A DNA stretch of 64,000 nt, from contig CAAGDX010000018.1 of NCBI GenBank assembly GCA_900768685.1, positions 11,588 to 75,587 on the forward strand, in the 5' to 3' direction. Each line of letters begins with the position of its first letter. Position 1 is the first letter of the stretch. This document shows positions 27,901-36,476 of this stretch, piece after piece. Position numbers and translations under genes: made by a program. The notes below the pieces were generated by a model. That model had not been told where the DNA came from. It searched no databases and worked only from the letters and a program-made list of their open reading frames with translations. Source of the stretch: Bacteroidales bacterium (GTDB lineage: Bacteria > Bacteroidota > Bacteroidia > Bacteroidales > Muribaculaceae).

Positions 27901-30408
27901 GAAACTGCAACTATTCTTTTTCCCAAATCACCGGGCGGACGAGTGCTCGTTTCCGTGGAAAACGGCTATAGGGTGATTAGCCATTTTTGGACGAATCTTG
28001 TTGCAGAAAAAGAAACGGCTCTGAAACTGCCTGTTACGGCTGATATGGCACCGAATTTCTACGTTCATGCCACACTTCTTCAGCCCCATTCTCAAACCGT
28101 AAACGGTTTGCCAATCAGGATGTATGGCATTCATGGTGCACTTGTTTATGACAAGAAGAGCGTGTTGCACCCTGTGATAACCGTTGCTGATGAAGTGCAG
28201 CCGCAGCAGGAATTTGCCGTGCGTGTTTCTGAAAAAGACGGCAAAAAGATGAGTTACACCCTGGCGATTGTTGATGAAGGACTGCTTGACCTGACTGCTT
28301 TTCGCACTCCAAATCCGTGGGCGGCAATGAATCAGCGTGAGGCTCTTGGAGTGAAAACGTGGGATATGTACGATGATGTGATAGGTGCTTACGCCGGCGT
28401 GTTCAAGCCTATTTTGAGTGTGGGCGGAGATATGGCGTTGCGTAAGGCTTCCGGCATGGAAAAACGCTTTAACCCTGTGGTGAAATTCATGGGTCCGTTC
28501 ACTGTTTCCGGCGGTAGCAAGGTGCATAAAATCAAGTTGCCTATGTACGTAGGCTCTGTCCGTGTCATGGTTGTGGCTACTAATGGCGCCGGTGGTTATG
28601 GCAGTGAGGACAAAACAGTCACTGTGGCTTCTCCACTCATGCTTTTGCCCTCTTTGCCGAGAAAACTTTCGTGTGGCGACAAGGTGTCTTTGCCTGTAAA
28701 TGTGTTTGTTTCTGATGCTACGGCTAAAAATGTGGTGGTGAGCGTGAAGGCTGAAGGTCCGGTGAAAGTGGCTGGAGCCGGAACTAAAAACGTGGCGTTT
28801 AGCGGCAAAGGCGAGAAACTTGTGAATTTTGACCTCCTTTGCGATAAAAGCCGGGAAGGCAAGGCAAAAATATTTATTTCCGCTTCGTCAGGCTCACGCA
28901 CATTCCGCGATACGGTGTTTATTGACGTGAAAAATCCGAATCCCGTAATCACTGAGTGCATTTCCAAGACCATTTCCGGTGGAAAGTCTGCTGTTTTGTC
29001 CGTAAATACGGGTATTGGCAGCGATTGCAAACTTGAAGTGGCAACAATGCCGACAATAAACTTCAGCGGTGTGTTCGGTTTTGTGAAAAACTATAGTCAT
29101 TTCTGTACGGAGCAACTCTCTGCAAGGGCGATGTTCCTGCTTTATTGCCGCAATTTCTTGAGTGCGGAAGAACAGTTGCAAGCAGAGCAGGCATTGCCGG
29201 AAATTTTAAGGTGTTTGATGTCACGACAGTTGGCAAGTGGCGGTTTCGCTTATTGGAGCGATACGGAAGAAGCACACCCTTGGGTGTCGTCAATGGCAGG
29301 ATTAGTGATGTGCGAGGCACGTCGTCAGGGTTTCTTCGTAGATGAGTCTTCTATTAGCCGTTGGAAAGAGAATCAGAAGAAGGAGGCTCGCAATTACCGC
29401 CACTCCACTGTCTTTTCAGAAGATTTAGTCCAGGCGTATCGCCTTTATTCTCTGGTACTTGCCGGAGAAACACCCACTGCAGCTATGAACAAACTGCGTG
29501 AAAGCAAGTCTGTTTCCCGCTCGGCTCTTTTCTGCCTTTCTGCTGCGTATTCCGTTGCAGGAAAGAGAGATGCGGCATTGAGTCTCTTGGAAAGAGCAGT
29601 AAACACGCATAACACTCCGGGCAATTATGACACATTTTACACTCCGCTGCGTGACACGGCGCTGGAATTGCTGTCTTTTTCACTTGCCGGTGAAAAGAGT
29701 AGGGCAACCGAGGTGGCAATCCGTATGGTTAAGGATTTTAATCCGCAAAACTGTGTTACGCAAGAGGTGGCATTCGTAAGCATGGCTGTGAAGAGTATGG
29801 CGGAAATTGCCGACAGGCGTCCGTGCGATGTGAAAGTTACGGAAAAAGGCAAAACTCCGCAGGTATATAAAAACTTGTCCGGAACTAAAGTGCTGACCGT
29901 TAGCGGAAATACGGAGAATGTGACTGTGGAAAACTGCGGAAAAACGGATATTTTTGTTTCGCTCCTCGCTACGCATCGCCCTGCGGCGGGAGAGCCTGTC
30001 CCGGCTTGCTCATCAGGTGTGGTTTTGAGTGTTAAGTACGTGGATATGAGAGGAAAAGAAATTGCTGTGAGCAGACTGAAACAAGGTGATGAATTTATCG
30101 CTCGTATTTCAGTGAAAAAGTCTGCAGGAGATTCGGAATCCATGGCTCTGACGTTTGCAGTTCCTTCCGGTTGGGAAATTTGGAACGACAGGCTGATTGG
30201 CAATGGTAGCGGTGAGAGATACGATATTTACGATGACCGCATTTGCCTGTATTTTCCGGCAAAAATATGGGAAAAACATGAGTTTTCCGTACGGCTTCGT
30301 GCTGCCTGGTGTGGCAAATACGTTTTTCCGGCGGTTGTGTGCGAAGATATGTATGACGCTAAGTGTAAGGCTGTTTTGCCAAATACATTTGTGGAGGTTG
30401 TGAAGTGA
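24958..30408 (+). CDS. Bacterial alpha-2-macroglobulin family lipoprotein
   Basis: 1816 residues. Lipoprotein signal with lipobox LAAC (C20). Beta-rich macroglobulin domains occupy the first 1350 residues, including an MG2-type segment (FIYGERGVWRPGDDIYLTLMVED, about 615-640) and an A2M segment (MGPFTVSGGSKVHKIKLPMYVGSVRVMVVA, about 1180-1210). The thioester motif CTEQ is intact at 1383-1386 within YSHFCTEQLSARAMF, followed by the helical thioester domain (GGFAYWSDTEEAHPWVSSMAGLVM). It probably sits in the periplasm and traps foreign proteases that breach the outer membrane. The pbpC gene starts 41 bases downstream, the same pairing as yfhM-pbpC in many Gram-negatives, consistent with defence plus wall repair. 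Confidence 0.95.
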   Translation: MKRTIIRLFAAFSATILAACASVTMTDKEAQKWIAAYAPSQIDISDDICILPTDSLLAHLDASKLNDDVFSFSPSLKGTVVYDTCTSCIRFKPKEGELKQGKKYFCRMDMSSLTGIDSLRDFSFEFYVEKRETKIADMSLHLDADSAGSVVVEGFLLLSRKPEANGIVNTALLCSVPGSKVKITPTNDKKRFAFTVYGIPRRLDDYDAELFFVPDNSFSPSKASFTIPGLSGFDVLSVKLCDVAQPYVNIEFTSPLDESQELDGLVAIDEMENVKIERRGASVKVFFQRGGLKNFTLHLSELIRSAEGKTLKSEVVQTLSQDVIPPAVEVPVSGTILPNNGDLKLPFRAVNLAAVDVEVVKIYADNVLRFLQINDIDDNYSLRRWGTLIYRQTVRLDGDKSLNLHDWQNFSIDLKNLFRRERGAIYSVRLSFRKAYSLYGREKAEDFELLSGITEQDRQYWEENHEYSRRYNRPGDNYGYFDWSSANDPESDSYYSYYARVVDYNLAASNIGLIVKRSEDNKFLCAVTDILSAAPLGGITLKAYNFQQRVIGSAVTDSQGFAVLSLQNVPEIIVATDGVSTTYLKIDGRTELSAEAFDVSGTQNKKGIKAFIYGERGVWRPGDDIYLTLMVEDKLKSLPANHPVKVELVSPSGQVFESKAITQSAPGIYVYHTATAEDAETGYWQARFKVGGQTFKHSVRIETVKPNRLKIKINIPEMLYASGKKNKVGMEVNWLSGAVASGLKAKLEMSLYEISTPFEQHKNYVFTNPLVSFSDYENTILESTLDSAGKLAEDVAIPYFETAPGLMRANIVARVQEAGGDESVTAESVRFSPYRSYVGIDLGSRQFETGRELTFNVLNVDENGKPSDTSALEYQIYKIEWSMWYVGSAYEYGRYVQGCYSQPVASGKLKTVSGKAAVKFKVENEDWGRYLIYVQNTASNHATGGEIFVDWADWNGLSNTDDPTHATMLPFSLDKANYEPGETATILFPKSPGGRVLVSVENGYRVISHFWTNLVAEKETALKLPVTADMAPNFYVHATLLQPHSQTVNGLPIRMYGIHGALVYDKKSVLHPVITVADEVQPQQEFAVRVSEKDGKKMSYTLAIVDEGLLDLTAFRTPNPWAAMNQREALGVKTWDMYDDVIGAYAGVFKPILSVGGDMALRKASGMEKRFNPVVKFMGPFTVSGGSKVHKIKLPMYVGSVRVMVVATNGAGGYGSEDKTVTVASPLMLLPSLPRKLSCGDKVSLPVNVFVSDATAKNVVVSVKAEGPVKVAGAGTKNVAFSGKGEKLVNFDLLCDKSREGKAKIFISASSGSRTFRDTVFIDVKNPNPVITECISKTISGGKSAVLSVNTGIGSDCKLEVATMPTINFSGVFGFVKNYSHFCTEQLSARAMFLLYCRNFLSAEEQLQAEQALPEILRCLMSRQLASGGFAYWSDTEEAHPWVSSMAGLVMCEARRQGFFVDESSISRWKENQKKEARNYRHSTVFSEDLVQAYRLYSLVLAGETPTAAMNKLRESKSVSRSALFCLSAAYSVAGKRDAALSLLERAVNTHNTPGNYDTFYTPLRDTALELLSFSLAGEKSRATEVAIRMVKDFNPQNCVTQEVAFVSMAVKSMAEIADRRPCDVKVTEKGKTPQVYKNLSGTKVLTVSGNTENVTVENCGKTDIFVSLLATHRPAAGEPVPACSSGVVLSVKYVDMRGKEIAVSRLKQGDEFIARISVKKSAGDSESMALTFAVPSGWEIWNDRLIGNGSGERYDIYDDRICLYFPAKIWEKHEFSVRLRAAWCGKYVFPAVVCEDMYDAKCKAVLPNTFVEVVK

Positions 30409-30449
30409 TTTTTGTTTATTCATTTTTATAAATTTTAGGTTTATTATTT

Positions 30450-32747
30450 ATGAAACTATCGGTGAAAAGCAGTGCGGAAAAGTGTGTTTCTTTTATTAAA
30501 AAGAATAAAAAACTTGTGTGCATTGCTTTGCCGATAGTTTTTTTATTCTTGTTGTGGCTCTTTTGCCTGCCTGAGAATCTATTTGAAAACACACCGTATT
30601 CCACAGTTGTGACGGACAAAAACGGCGAACTGATAGGAGCACGCGTGGCAGATGACGGACAGTGGCGTTTTCCTCCTTGTGACACTCTGCCGGAAAAATT
30701 CGTGCAGGCACTTGTAGAATTTGAGGACCGCAATTTTTATTCGCATTGTGGCGTCAGTCCATCGGCTCTGGTGCGTGCCGTGGTGCAGAATGTGCGTAAC
30801 GGCAGGGTGGTGAGCGGTGGGAGCACTATCACTATGCAGGTAATCCGTCTGTCTAATCCGCAACCGCGAAATCTATGGCAGAAAATTCTGGAAATGTTTA
30901 AGGCTACGCGTTTGGAATCTCGCTACACAAAAGATGAAATTCTGCGGATGTATGCCTCTCATGCCCCTTTTGGCGGCAATGTGGTGGGAATAAATGCTGC
31001 AATGTGGAGATACCTTGGCAGACATGATGCGGAACTCTCCTGGGCGGAGGCTGCAGCACTTGCGGTGATGCAAAATTGTCCGTCAAGGATTACGGTTTTC
31101 AGAAACCGTGAACTGCTTCTGCAAAAACGAAACAGACTGCTTGGCAGATTGCACGATAAAGGCATTATTACAGACGAGGAATACGCTTGGGCTTATGATG
31201 AACCGCTGATTGTGATGCCGGAATCGCTGCCGCAATATGCTCCGCACCTGGTGGAATACTATTGCCGCACTGCTCATGGCAAAAATTCACGCACGGAAAT
31301 TGATTTGAGTCTGCAAAAGCGAGTGGAAGACTTGCTTGCAAGCCGTAGCCGTGAATTTCGCCTCTGCGGAGTGCGTGATATGGCGGCAATAATCATTGAT
31401 GTGCATAGCGGTGAACCTGTGGCGTACTGTGGAAATGCGGATATGGACTACGACCGTGACGGTAAATGCGTGGATATTGTGCAGTCGCCTCGTTCTTCGG
31501 GTAGTATTCTCAAGCCAATCCTTTATGCGGCGGCTATGAATGTCGGAACTATACTTCCGCAGTCTTTGCTCCCTGACGTACCAATGGATTTCGGTGGTTT
31601 TGCTCCAAAAAATTTTGACGGAACGTACCTTGGTGCCGTATCTGCGGATGTGGCTCTTGCACTTTCGCTCAATGTGCCGAATGTGCACTTGCTGAAGGAA
31701 TATGGAGTTATGAATTTTGCAGATTTGCTCAAACGTGCAGGATTTAAGACACTTACTCGCCCTGCAGATAAATACGGACTGTCGCTTATCCTGGGAGGTG
31801 CGGAAGTTACGCTCCGTGACGTGACTATGTGCTATGCAAAAATGGCTGCAATATGCAATGATACTGCTAATTATCCGGATTTTCCCCTGCGAGACCGTGT
31901 GGCACTATACCGGATGTTTGAAGCAATGTACAGCGTAAATCGTCCGGACCAAATGGACCTTAGCCGTGTGAGCAGTGTGCAAAATGTGGCGTGGAAAACG
32001 GGTACGAGTTATGGTAGCCGTGATGCGTGGGCTGTGGGTGTGACGCCGGACTATGTTGTTGGTGTATGGGTGGGGAATGCCGATGGTAGCGGTGTTTCCG
32101 GACTTACCGGTGCAAAGTTTGCCGGACCGGTAATGTTTGAATTGTTCGGACTTCTGCGTGGCAGTAGCCGTTTTGGTCTGCCAAATGGAAATGAGGGCAT
32201 AATGATGAGTGTTTGTTCACAGTCCGGCTGTCCTGCGGGCAAAAATTGCGAGAAAACTCACATGATGCTTGTGCCAAAAGGGTGTAAAAATAGTAAAATG
32301 TGCCCTTATTGTAGGGAAGTGGCTGTCTCGCTTGACGGCAATTTCAGAATTGCAGACCGCAGTGAAACTACTATGACTCAAAACTTTTTTGTGTTGCCGC
32401 CGCTAATGGAGCATTATTACAGGCCGCTCCACCCGGACTATGCGTCTTTGCCGCCGCTGAAATCCACAGGTTCAGCCGTCGGAGCAGGGCAAATGCACTT
32501 TATCAGTCCGGCAAACGGCAGTGTTATTTCGCTTGCTCGCCTTGCAGACGGAAGTCTCGGCAATTTAATTTGCAAAGTGGCACACTCAAACCCTTCCGCA
32601 GAACTTTTCTGGCATATAGATAATAATTTTTTAGGCTCCACCACTCATCTCCACGAAATGTCTGTCTCTCCCTCTGCAGGCTATCACAAAATCACCGTAG
32701 TAGATAATTTTGGAGCAAGTATAGAATTGGAAATTGTGATAAAGTGA
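30450..32747 (+). CDS. pbpC: Penicillin-binding protein 1C (glycosyltransferase/transpeptidase)
   Basis: 765 residues. One N-terminal transmembrane helix (about 24-42). Family 51 glycosyltransferase domain with EDRNFYSHCGV (catalytic E92) and GGSTITMQVIRL. Transpeptidase domain with S352-x-x-K355 (GSILKP) and K516-T517-G518. A C-terminal BiPBP_C domain (FISPANGSVISLARLADG to the end) is typical of PBP1C. It polymerises and cross-links peptidoglycan. It follows the alpha-2-macroglobulin gene in one operon. Cysteines in CSQSGCPAGKNCEKTH (about 590-605) are also typical of this subfamily. Confidence 0.95.
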   Translation: MKLSVKSSAEKCVSFIKKNKKLVCIALPIVFLFLLWLFCLPENLFENTPYSTVVTDKNGELIGARVADDGQWRFPPCDTLPEKFVQALVEFEDRNFYSHCGVSPSALVRAVVQNVRNGRVVSGGSTITMQVIRLSNPQPRNLWQKILEMFKATRLESRYTKDEILRMYASHAPFGGNVVGINAAMWRYLGRHDAELSWAEAAALAVMQNCPSRITVFRNRELLLQKRNRLLGRLHDKGIITDEEYAWAYDEPLIVMPESLPQYAPHLVEYYCRTAHGKNSRTEIDLSLQKRVEDLLASRSREFRLCGVRDMAAIIIDVHSGEPVAYCGNADMDYDRDGKCVDIVQSPRSSGSILKPILYAAAMNVGTILPQSLLPDVPMDFGGFAPKNFDGTYLGAVSADVALALSLNVPNVHLLKEYGVMNFADLLKRAGFKTLTRPADKYGLSLILGGAEVTLRDVTMCYAKMAAICNDTANYPDFPLRDRVALYRMFEAMYSVNRPDQMDLSRVSSVQNVAWKTGTSYGSRDAWAVGVTPDYVVGVWVGNADGSGVSGLTGAKFAGPVMFELFGLLRGSSRFGLPNGNEGIMMSVCSQSGCPAGKNCEKTHMMLVPKGCKNSKMCPYCREVAVSLDGNFRIADRSETTMTQNFFVLPPLMEHYYRPLHPDYASLPPLKSTGSAVGAGQMHFISPANGSVISLARLADGSLGNLICKVAHSNPSAELFWHIDNNFLGSTTHLHEMSVSPSAGYHKITVVDNFGASIELEIVIK

Positions 32748-32799
32748 ATGTTTTTTCGTGATTTTTAGGAAATAATATATCTAAAAAGAAATTATTCTG

Positions 32800-32807
32800 T
32801 ATCTTTG
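32800..32807 (+). promoter_or_regulatory. -7 box (TATCTTTG) of the Bro-N gene
   Basis: Matches TAnnTTTG about 70 bases upstream of the start; no TTTG is seen at -33. The 129-bp gap contains nothing else of note. Confidence 0.55.
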
Positions 32808-32876
32808 CAAGCAAAGTAATGTGTGTTATTTTTAGGAACAATAATATTTTGTTTCGGATAATCTAATTTATATTTT

Positions 32877-33704
32877 ATGCCAAAAAGAGAAGAAATAAAA
32901 TCCTTTGATAATAGAAAAATTCGAACGGTTTGGGATGAAGAACAAGAAAAATGGTATTTTTCAATAGTTGATGTTGTGTCTATTTTAACAGATAGTATTG
33001 ATCCCGGTTCTTATTGGAGAAAATTAAAGCAAAGACTTAAAGCTGAAGGAAATGAAACCGTGACAAATTGTCACAGTTTGAAAATGAAAGCTTCAGATGG
33101 AAAAATGAGAAAAACGGATGTTGCAGATATGCAACAATTGTTTCGAATAATTCAATCAATACCATCTCCTAAGGCTGAACCTTTTAAACAATGGATGGCT
33201 CAAGTTTCTGCAACACGTTGGGAGCAAATGCAGGATCCGGAAATGAGTATAGAGCAGGCTATTGCAGATTATAGACGACTTGGTTATTCAGAACAATGGA
33301 TAAATCGAAGAATTAAGAGCATTGAAGTTCGCAAAGAACTTACGGATGAATGGAATCGCTCGGGGGTTAATGAAGAACAAGAATATGCCATTTTGACAGA
33401 TATAATTACAAAGGAATGGAGCGGAATGACCACTAAGCAGTATAAAAACCACAAGGGTTTGAAAAAAGAAAGTTTGAGAGACAATATGACTAATGTGGAA
33501 TTGGCTCTAAATATGCTTGCTGAAGCCTCTACCACGGAAATCTCCAAACAAAAAAATCCTCGTGGATTCAGGCAAAGTGCAAAAATTGCAAAAGAAGGAG
33601 GCAGTGTTGCAAAAGCTGCACGAAAACAACTTGAAATGAAAACCGGAAAAAGTGCAATTTCTTTAAAGAAGGCAGCGGATGATTTGTTGCCATCCGGAGA
33701 TTAG
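32877..33704 (+). CDS. Bro-N domain protein (phage antirepressor / DinD-like)
   Basis: 275 residues. The N-terminal 110 residues match the Bro-N DNA-binding domain (KIRTVWDEEQEKWYFSIVDVVSILTDS, YWRKLKQRL, DGKMRKTDVADMQQLFRIIQSIPSPKAEPFKQWMAQV). The C-terminal half (ELTDEWNRSGVNEEQEYAILTDIITKEWSG, MTNVELALNMLAEAS) is that of DinD-like relatives often found as single chromosomal genes. No other phage gene is nearby. The gene is richer in A+T and AGA codons than its neighbours, and a tRNA-Asp gene lies 136 bases downstream, so it may be a laterally acquired cargo gene. A role in DNA-damage or phage response is plausible but unproven. Confidence 0.85.
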   Translation: MPKREEIKSFDNRKIRTVWDEEQEKWYFSIVDVVSILTDSIDPGSYWRKLKQRLKAEGNETVTNCHSLKMKASDGKMRKTDVADMQQLFRIIQSIPSPKAEPFKQWMAQVSATRWEQMQDPEMSIEQAIADYRRLGYSEQWINRRIKSIEVRKELTDEWNRSGVNEEQEYAILTDIITKEWSGMTTKQYKNHKGLKKESLRDNMTNVELALNMLAEASTTEISKQKNPRGFRQSAKIAKEGGSVAKAARKQLEMKTGKSAISLKKAADDLLPSGD

Positions 33705-33764
33705 TGCTTTTTCGCTGTTTTTTACCCCTAAAAAATATTTTTTTTGAAAATTTTTTGAAAAATA

Positions 33765-33796
33765 TTTGCACATATCAAAAAAGTGTATTACCTTTG
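33765..33796 (+). promoter_or_regulatory. Promoter of tRNA-Asp (TTTG-N20-TACCTTTG)
   Basis: TTTG at 33765-33768 and TACCTTTG at 33789-33796 with a 20-base spacer: a near-perfect Bacteroidota housekeeping promoter. Confidence 0.85.
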
Positions 33797-33840
33797 CACT
33801 CGCAAACGACAGATAAGTCGGGAGCAGACATAAAAACCTT

Positions 33841-33914
33841 GGTGCGGTAGTTCAGCTGGTTAGAATACCTGCCTGTCACGCAGGGGGTCGCGGGTTCGAG
33901 TCCCGTCCGCACCG
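33841..33914 (+). tRNA. tRNA-Asp (anticodon GTC)
   Basis: The 7-bp acceptor stem GGTGCGG/CCGCACC is perfect, the D arm starts GTTCAGCTGGTTAGA, the anticodon arm reads CCTGCCTGTCACGCAGG with GTC, and the T arm is CGGGTTCGAGTCCCG. Discriminator base is G; CCA is not encoded. Confidence 0.98.
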
Positions 33915-33927
33915 CAGGAGAGAGGAG

Positions 33928-33974
33928 GATGAGTAATTGTTAATCTTTATGATTGCGTTACTCATCTTTTTTTG
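33928..33974 (+). terminator. Terminator after tRNA-Asp
   Basis: GATGAGTAA (33928-33936) pairs with TTACTCATC (33958-33966) and eight T follow. Confidence 0.9.
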
Positions 33975-34007
33975 TTGTTTATAATAGGAAAATTCAACTA
34001 ATAGCAT

Positions 34008-34015
34008 TAACTTTG
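34008..34015 (+). promoter_or_regulatory. -7 box (TAACTTTG) of the fumarase gene
   Basis: Matches TAnnTTTG 38 bases upstream of the start codon; no obvious -33 TTTG. Confidence 0.55.
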
Positions 34016-34053
34016 CATTAGAATAAATTTAACTATTAACACCATAATAAATC

Positions 34054-35703
34054 ATGGCAACAAAACCGTTTAAATACCAGGAAATGTTCCCTATGGGAAA
34101 AGACACAACAGAGTACTATCACCTCACTTCCGACTATGTGAAAGTGGAAAAATTCGGTGACCGTGAAATTCTTGTTGTTGACCCTCAAGCACTTACAGTG
34201 CTCGCTCGCCAAGCTACTCACGACAATGCTTTTATGCTCCGCCGCGAACATAATGCTATGGTGGCTAAAATTCTTCATGACCCGGAAGCAAGCCAAAACG
34301 ACAAGTTTGTGGCTCTCACTATGCTCCGCAATGCGGAAATTGCCGCTAAAGGTCAGCTACCTTTCTGCCAAGATACAGGTACGGCTATCGTGATGGGTAA
34401 GAAAGGACAAAACGTCTTTACAGGCGGACACGACGAGGAATATCTCTCTAAGGGCGTCTATGACACTTACACTACGGATAATCTCCGCTACTCACAAAAT
34501 GCTCCGCTGAATATGTACGACGAGGTGAATACCGGTTGCAATCTTCCGGCTCAGATTGACCTCTATGCCGTTGACGGTGACGAATATAAATTTGTTTTCG
34601 TGGCTAAAGGCGGTGGCTCTGCAAACAAAACTTACCTCTACCAGGAAACTAAGGCTATCATCAATCCTAAAACACTTGTTCCTTTCCTTGTGGAGAAAAT
34701 GAAAACACTTGGCACTGCTGCTTGTCCTCCATATCATATCGCATTCGTGATTGGTGGTACTTCTGCGGAAATGAACCTTGCAACAGTGAAGAAAGCTTCT
34801 GTGAAATACTACGACAATCTTCCTACTCAGGGTAATGAGCTCGGACACGCTTTCCGCGATGTGGAACTTGAAAAAGAACTCCTTGAAGCTTCTCGCAAGA
34901 TTGGTCTCGGTGCACAATTCGGCGGTAAATATTTTGCTCACGACATAAGAGTTATCCGTCTGCCTCGCCACGGTGCTTCTTGCCCGATTGGTATGGGTGT
35001 GAGCTGCTCTGCGGACCGAAACGTGAAAGCAAAAATAAATCGTGACGGTCTCTGGATTGAAAAACTTGATGCAAATCCGGGTGAACTTATTCCGGAAGAA
35101 CTCCGCAAGGCAGGTGAAGGTGATGTTGTGAAAATAGACCTCAACCGTCCTATGCCGGAAGTGCTTGCAGAACTTACTAAATACCCTGTTTCCACTCGTC
35201 TTTCACTCAATGGTACTATCATCGTTGGTCGTGATATTGCACACGCTAAGATTAAAGAACGTCTGGACCGTGGTGAAGAAATGCCACAGTACCTGAAAGA
35301 TCACCCAATCTATTATGCCGGTCCTGCAAAAACTCCGGACGGTATGCCTTCAGGTTCATTCGGTCCTACAACGGCAGGTCGTATGGATCCATACGTGGAT
35401 CTTTTCCAAGACCATGGCGGTTCTATGATAATGATTGCAAAAGGTAACCGTAGCAAGCAAGTAACTGATGCTTGCCATAAACATGGTGGTTTCTACCTCG
35501 GCTCTATCGGTGGTCCGGCTGCTGTTCTTGCTTCAAACTCTATCAAGAAGGTAGAACTCCTTGAATATCCGGAACTTGGTATGGAAGCAATTTGGAAAAT
35601 TGAAGTGGAAAACTTCCCTGCATTCATCCTCGTTGATGACAAGGGTAATGATTTCTTCACGGAAATTGCCGCTAAATGTGCTTCTTGCCCAATAGCAAAG
35701 TAA
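34054..35703 (+). CDS. Class I fumarate hydratase (iron-sulfur)
   Basis: 549 residues, the usual length of the single-chain class I enzyme. It interconverts fumarate and malate in the cytoplasm, here probably in the reductive branch feeding fumarate respiration and succinate production. Likely [4Fe-4S] ligands are the Cys of LPFCQDTGT (about 109), NTGCNLP and [12 protein letters not shown]. The C-terminal beta domain shows [24 protein letters not shown] and [17 protein letters not shown]. Monocistronic, with its own promoter and a terminator downstream. Confidence 0.96.
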   Translation: MATKPFKYQEMFPMGKDTTEYYHLTSDYVKVEKFGDREILVVDPQALTVLARQATHDNAFMLRREHNAMVAKILHDPEASQNDKFVALTMLRNAEIAAKGQLPFCQDTGTAIVMGKKGQNVFTGGHDEEYLSKGVYDTYTTDNLRYSQNAPLNMYDEVNTGCNLPAQIDLYAVDGDEYKFVFVAKGGGSANKTYLYQETKAIINPKTLVPFLVEKMKTLGTAACPPYHIAFVIGGTSAEMNLATVKKASVKYYDNLPTQGNELGHAFRDVELEKELLEASRKIGLGAQFGGKYFAHDIRVIRLPRHGASCPIGMGVSCSADRNVKAKINRDGLWIEKLDANPGELIPEELRKAGEGDVVKIDLNRPMPEVLAELTKYPVSTRLSLNGTIIVGRDIAHAKIKERLDRGEEMPQYLKDHPIYYAGPAKTPDGMPSGSFGPTTAGRMDPYVDLFQDHGGSMIMIAKGNRSKQVTDACHKHGGFYLGSIGGPAAVLASNSIKKVELLEYPELGMEAIWKIEVENFPAFILVDDKGNDFFTEIAAKCASCPIAK

Positions 35704-35721
35704 AATATATACACATAATAG

Positions 35722-35758
35722 AAAAAATGGCAAAGTCTGAGAGATTTTGCCATTTTTT
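35722..35758 (+). terminator. Terminator after fumarase
   Basis: AAAAATGGCAAA pairs with TTTTGCCATTTTT (about 35723-35734 and 35745-35757), giving an A/T-flanked stem that can act in both directions. Confidence 0.85.
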
Positions 35759-35810
35759 GTGTTTATTCGCAAAAAATTTCGTAATATTGCAGTAGTAAAA
35801 ATTCGCAGAT

Positions 35811-36452
35811 ATGGACGCAAAAGAAAAAATAATCATCACTATAGGTCGCCAGTTTGGTAGCGGTGGACGCGAACTCGGTAAAAAACTTGCAGAAAAGTGC
35901 GGTTTGGACTATTACGACAAGAAACTTCTGATAGAAGGTGCGGCACATGCCGGTATGAGTCAGGAATTTTTTGAAAATCGTGACGAAAAAATGCCGTCCT
36001 TCTTTAGCGGAATGATTCCGCCATGGGTGAGTGCCGGCTCTGCTTCCTGGTACGGAGGTATGTGTTACGGTGGTGATGACTCCACGTATTCCTGTCAGTG
36101 TGAGGTGATTAGGAAGATTGCAGACAAAGGTTCGTGCGTGATTGTGGGTCGTAGTGCAGACTATGTTTTGCGTAGTTATCCGAATGTGGTGAATATTTTT
36201 GTCCATGCACCAATAGAGGTGTGTGCAAAGCGAATAGCAGACCGCGGTGAAGCACCTTCTGTAGAGGCTGCTATTGCTAAAGCGAAGAAAATAAATAAGT
36301 TGCGTGCAAATTACTATAATTTTTACACGGATAAAGAGTGGGGCAATGCTTCATCATACGACTTGACTTTTGATTCCTCCAAAATCACTGCTGATAGTGC
36401 GGTGGAAGTGATTCGCACCTACGTTAAGATGCGTTTTGGTATTGATTTGTAA
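35811..36452 (+). CDS. Cytidylate kinase-like family protein
   Basis: 213 residues. A P-loop variant GRQFGSGGRELGKKLAE (about 13-29) and a lid-like region VCAKRIADRGEAPSVEAAIAKAKKINKLRANYYNFYTDKEWG identify the Cytidylate_kin2 family, which is distinct from the essential Cmk. Its substrate is not established. It is followed after 24 bases by rarA, perhaps co-transcribed. Confidence 0.88.
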   Translation: MDAKEKIIITIGRQFGSGGRELGKKLAEKCGLDYYDKKLLIEGAAHAGMSQEFFENRDEKMPSFFSGMIPPWVSAGSASWYGGMCYGGDDSTYSCQCEVIRKIADKGSCVIVGRSADYVLRSYPNVVNIFVHAPIEVCAKRIADRGEAPSVEAAIAKAKKINKLRANYYNFYTDKEWGNASSYDLTFDSSKITADSAVEVIRTYVKMRFGIDL

Positions 36453-36476
36453 AACATTAAAAAATATTGATATAAA

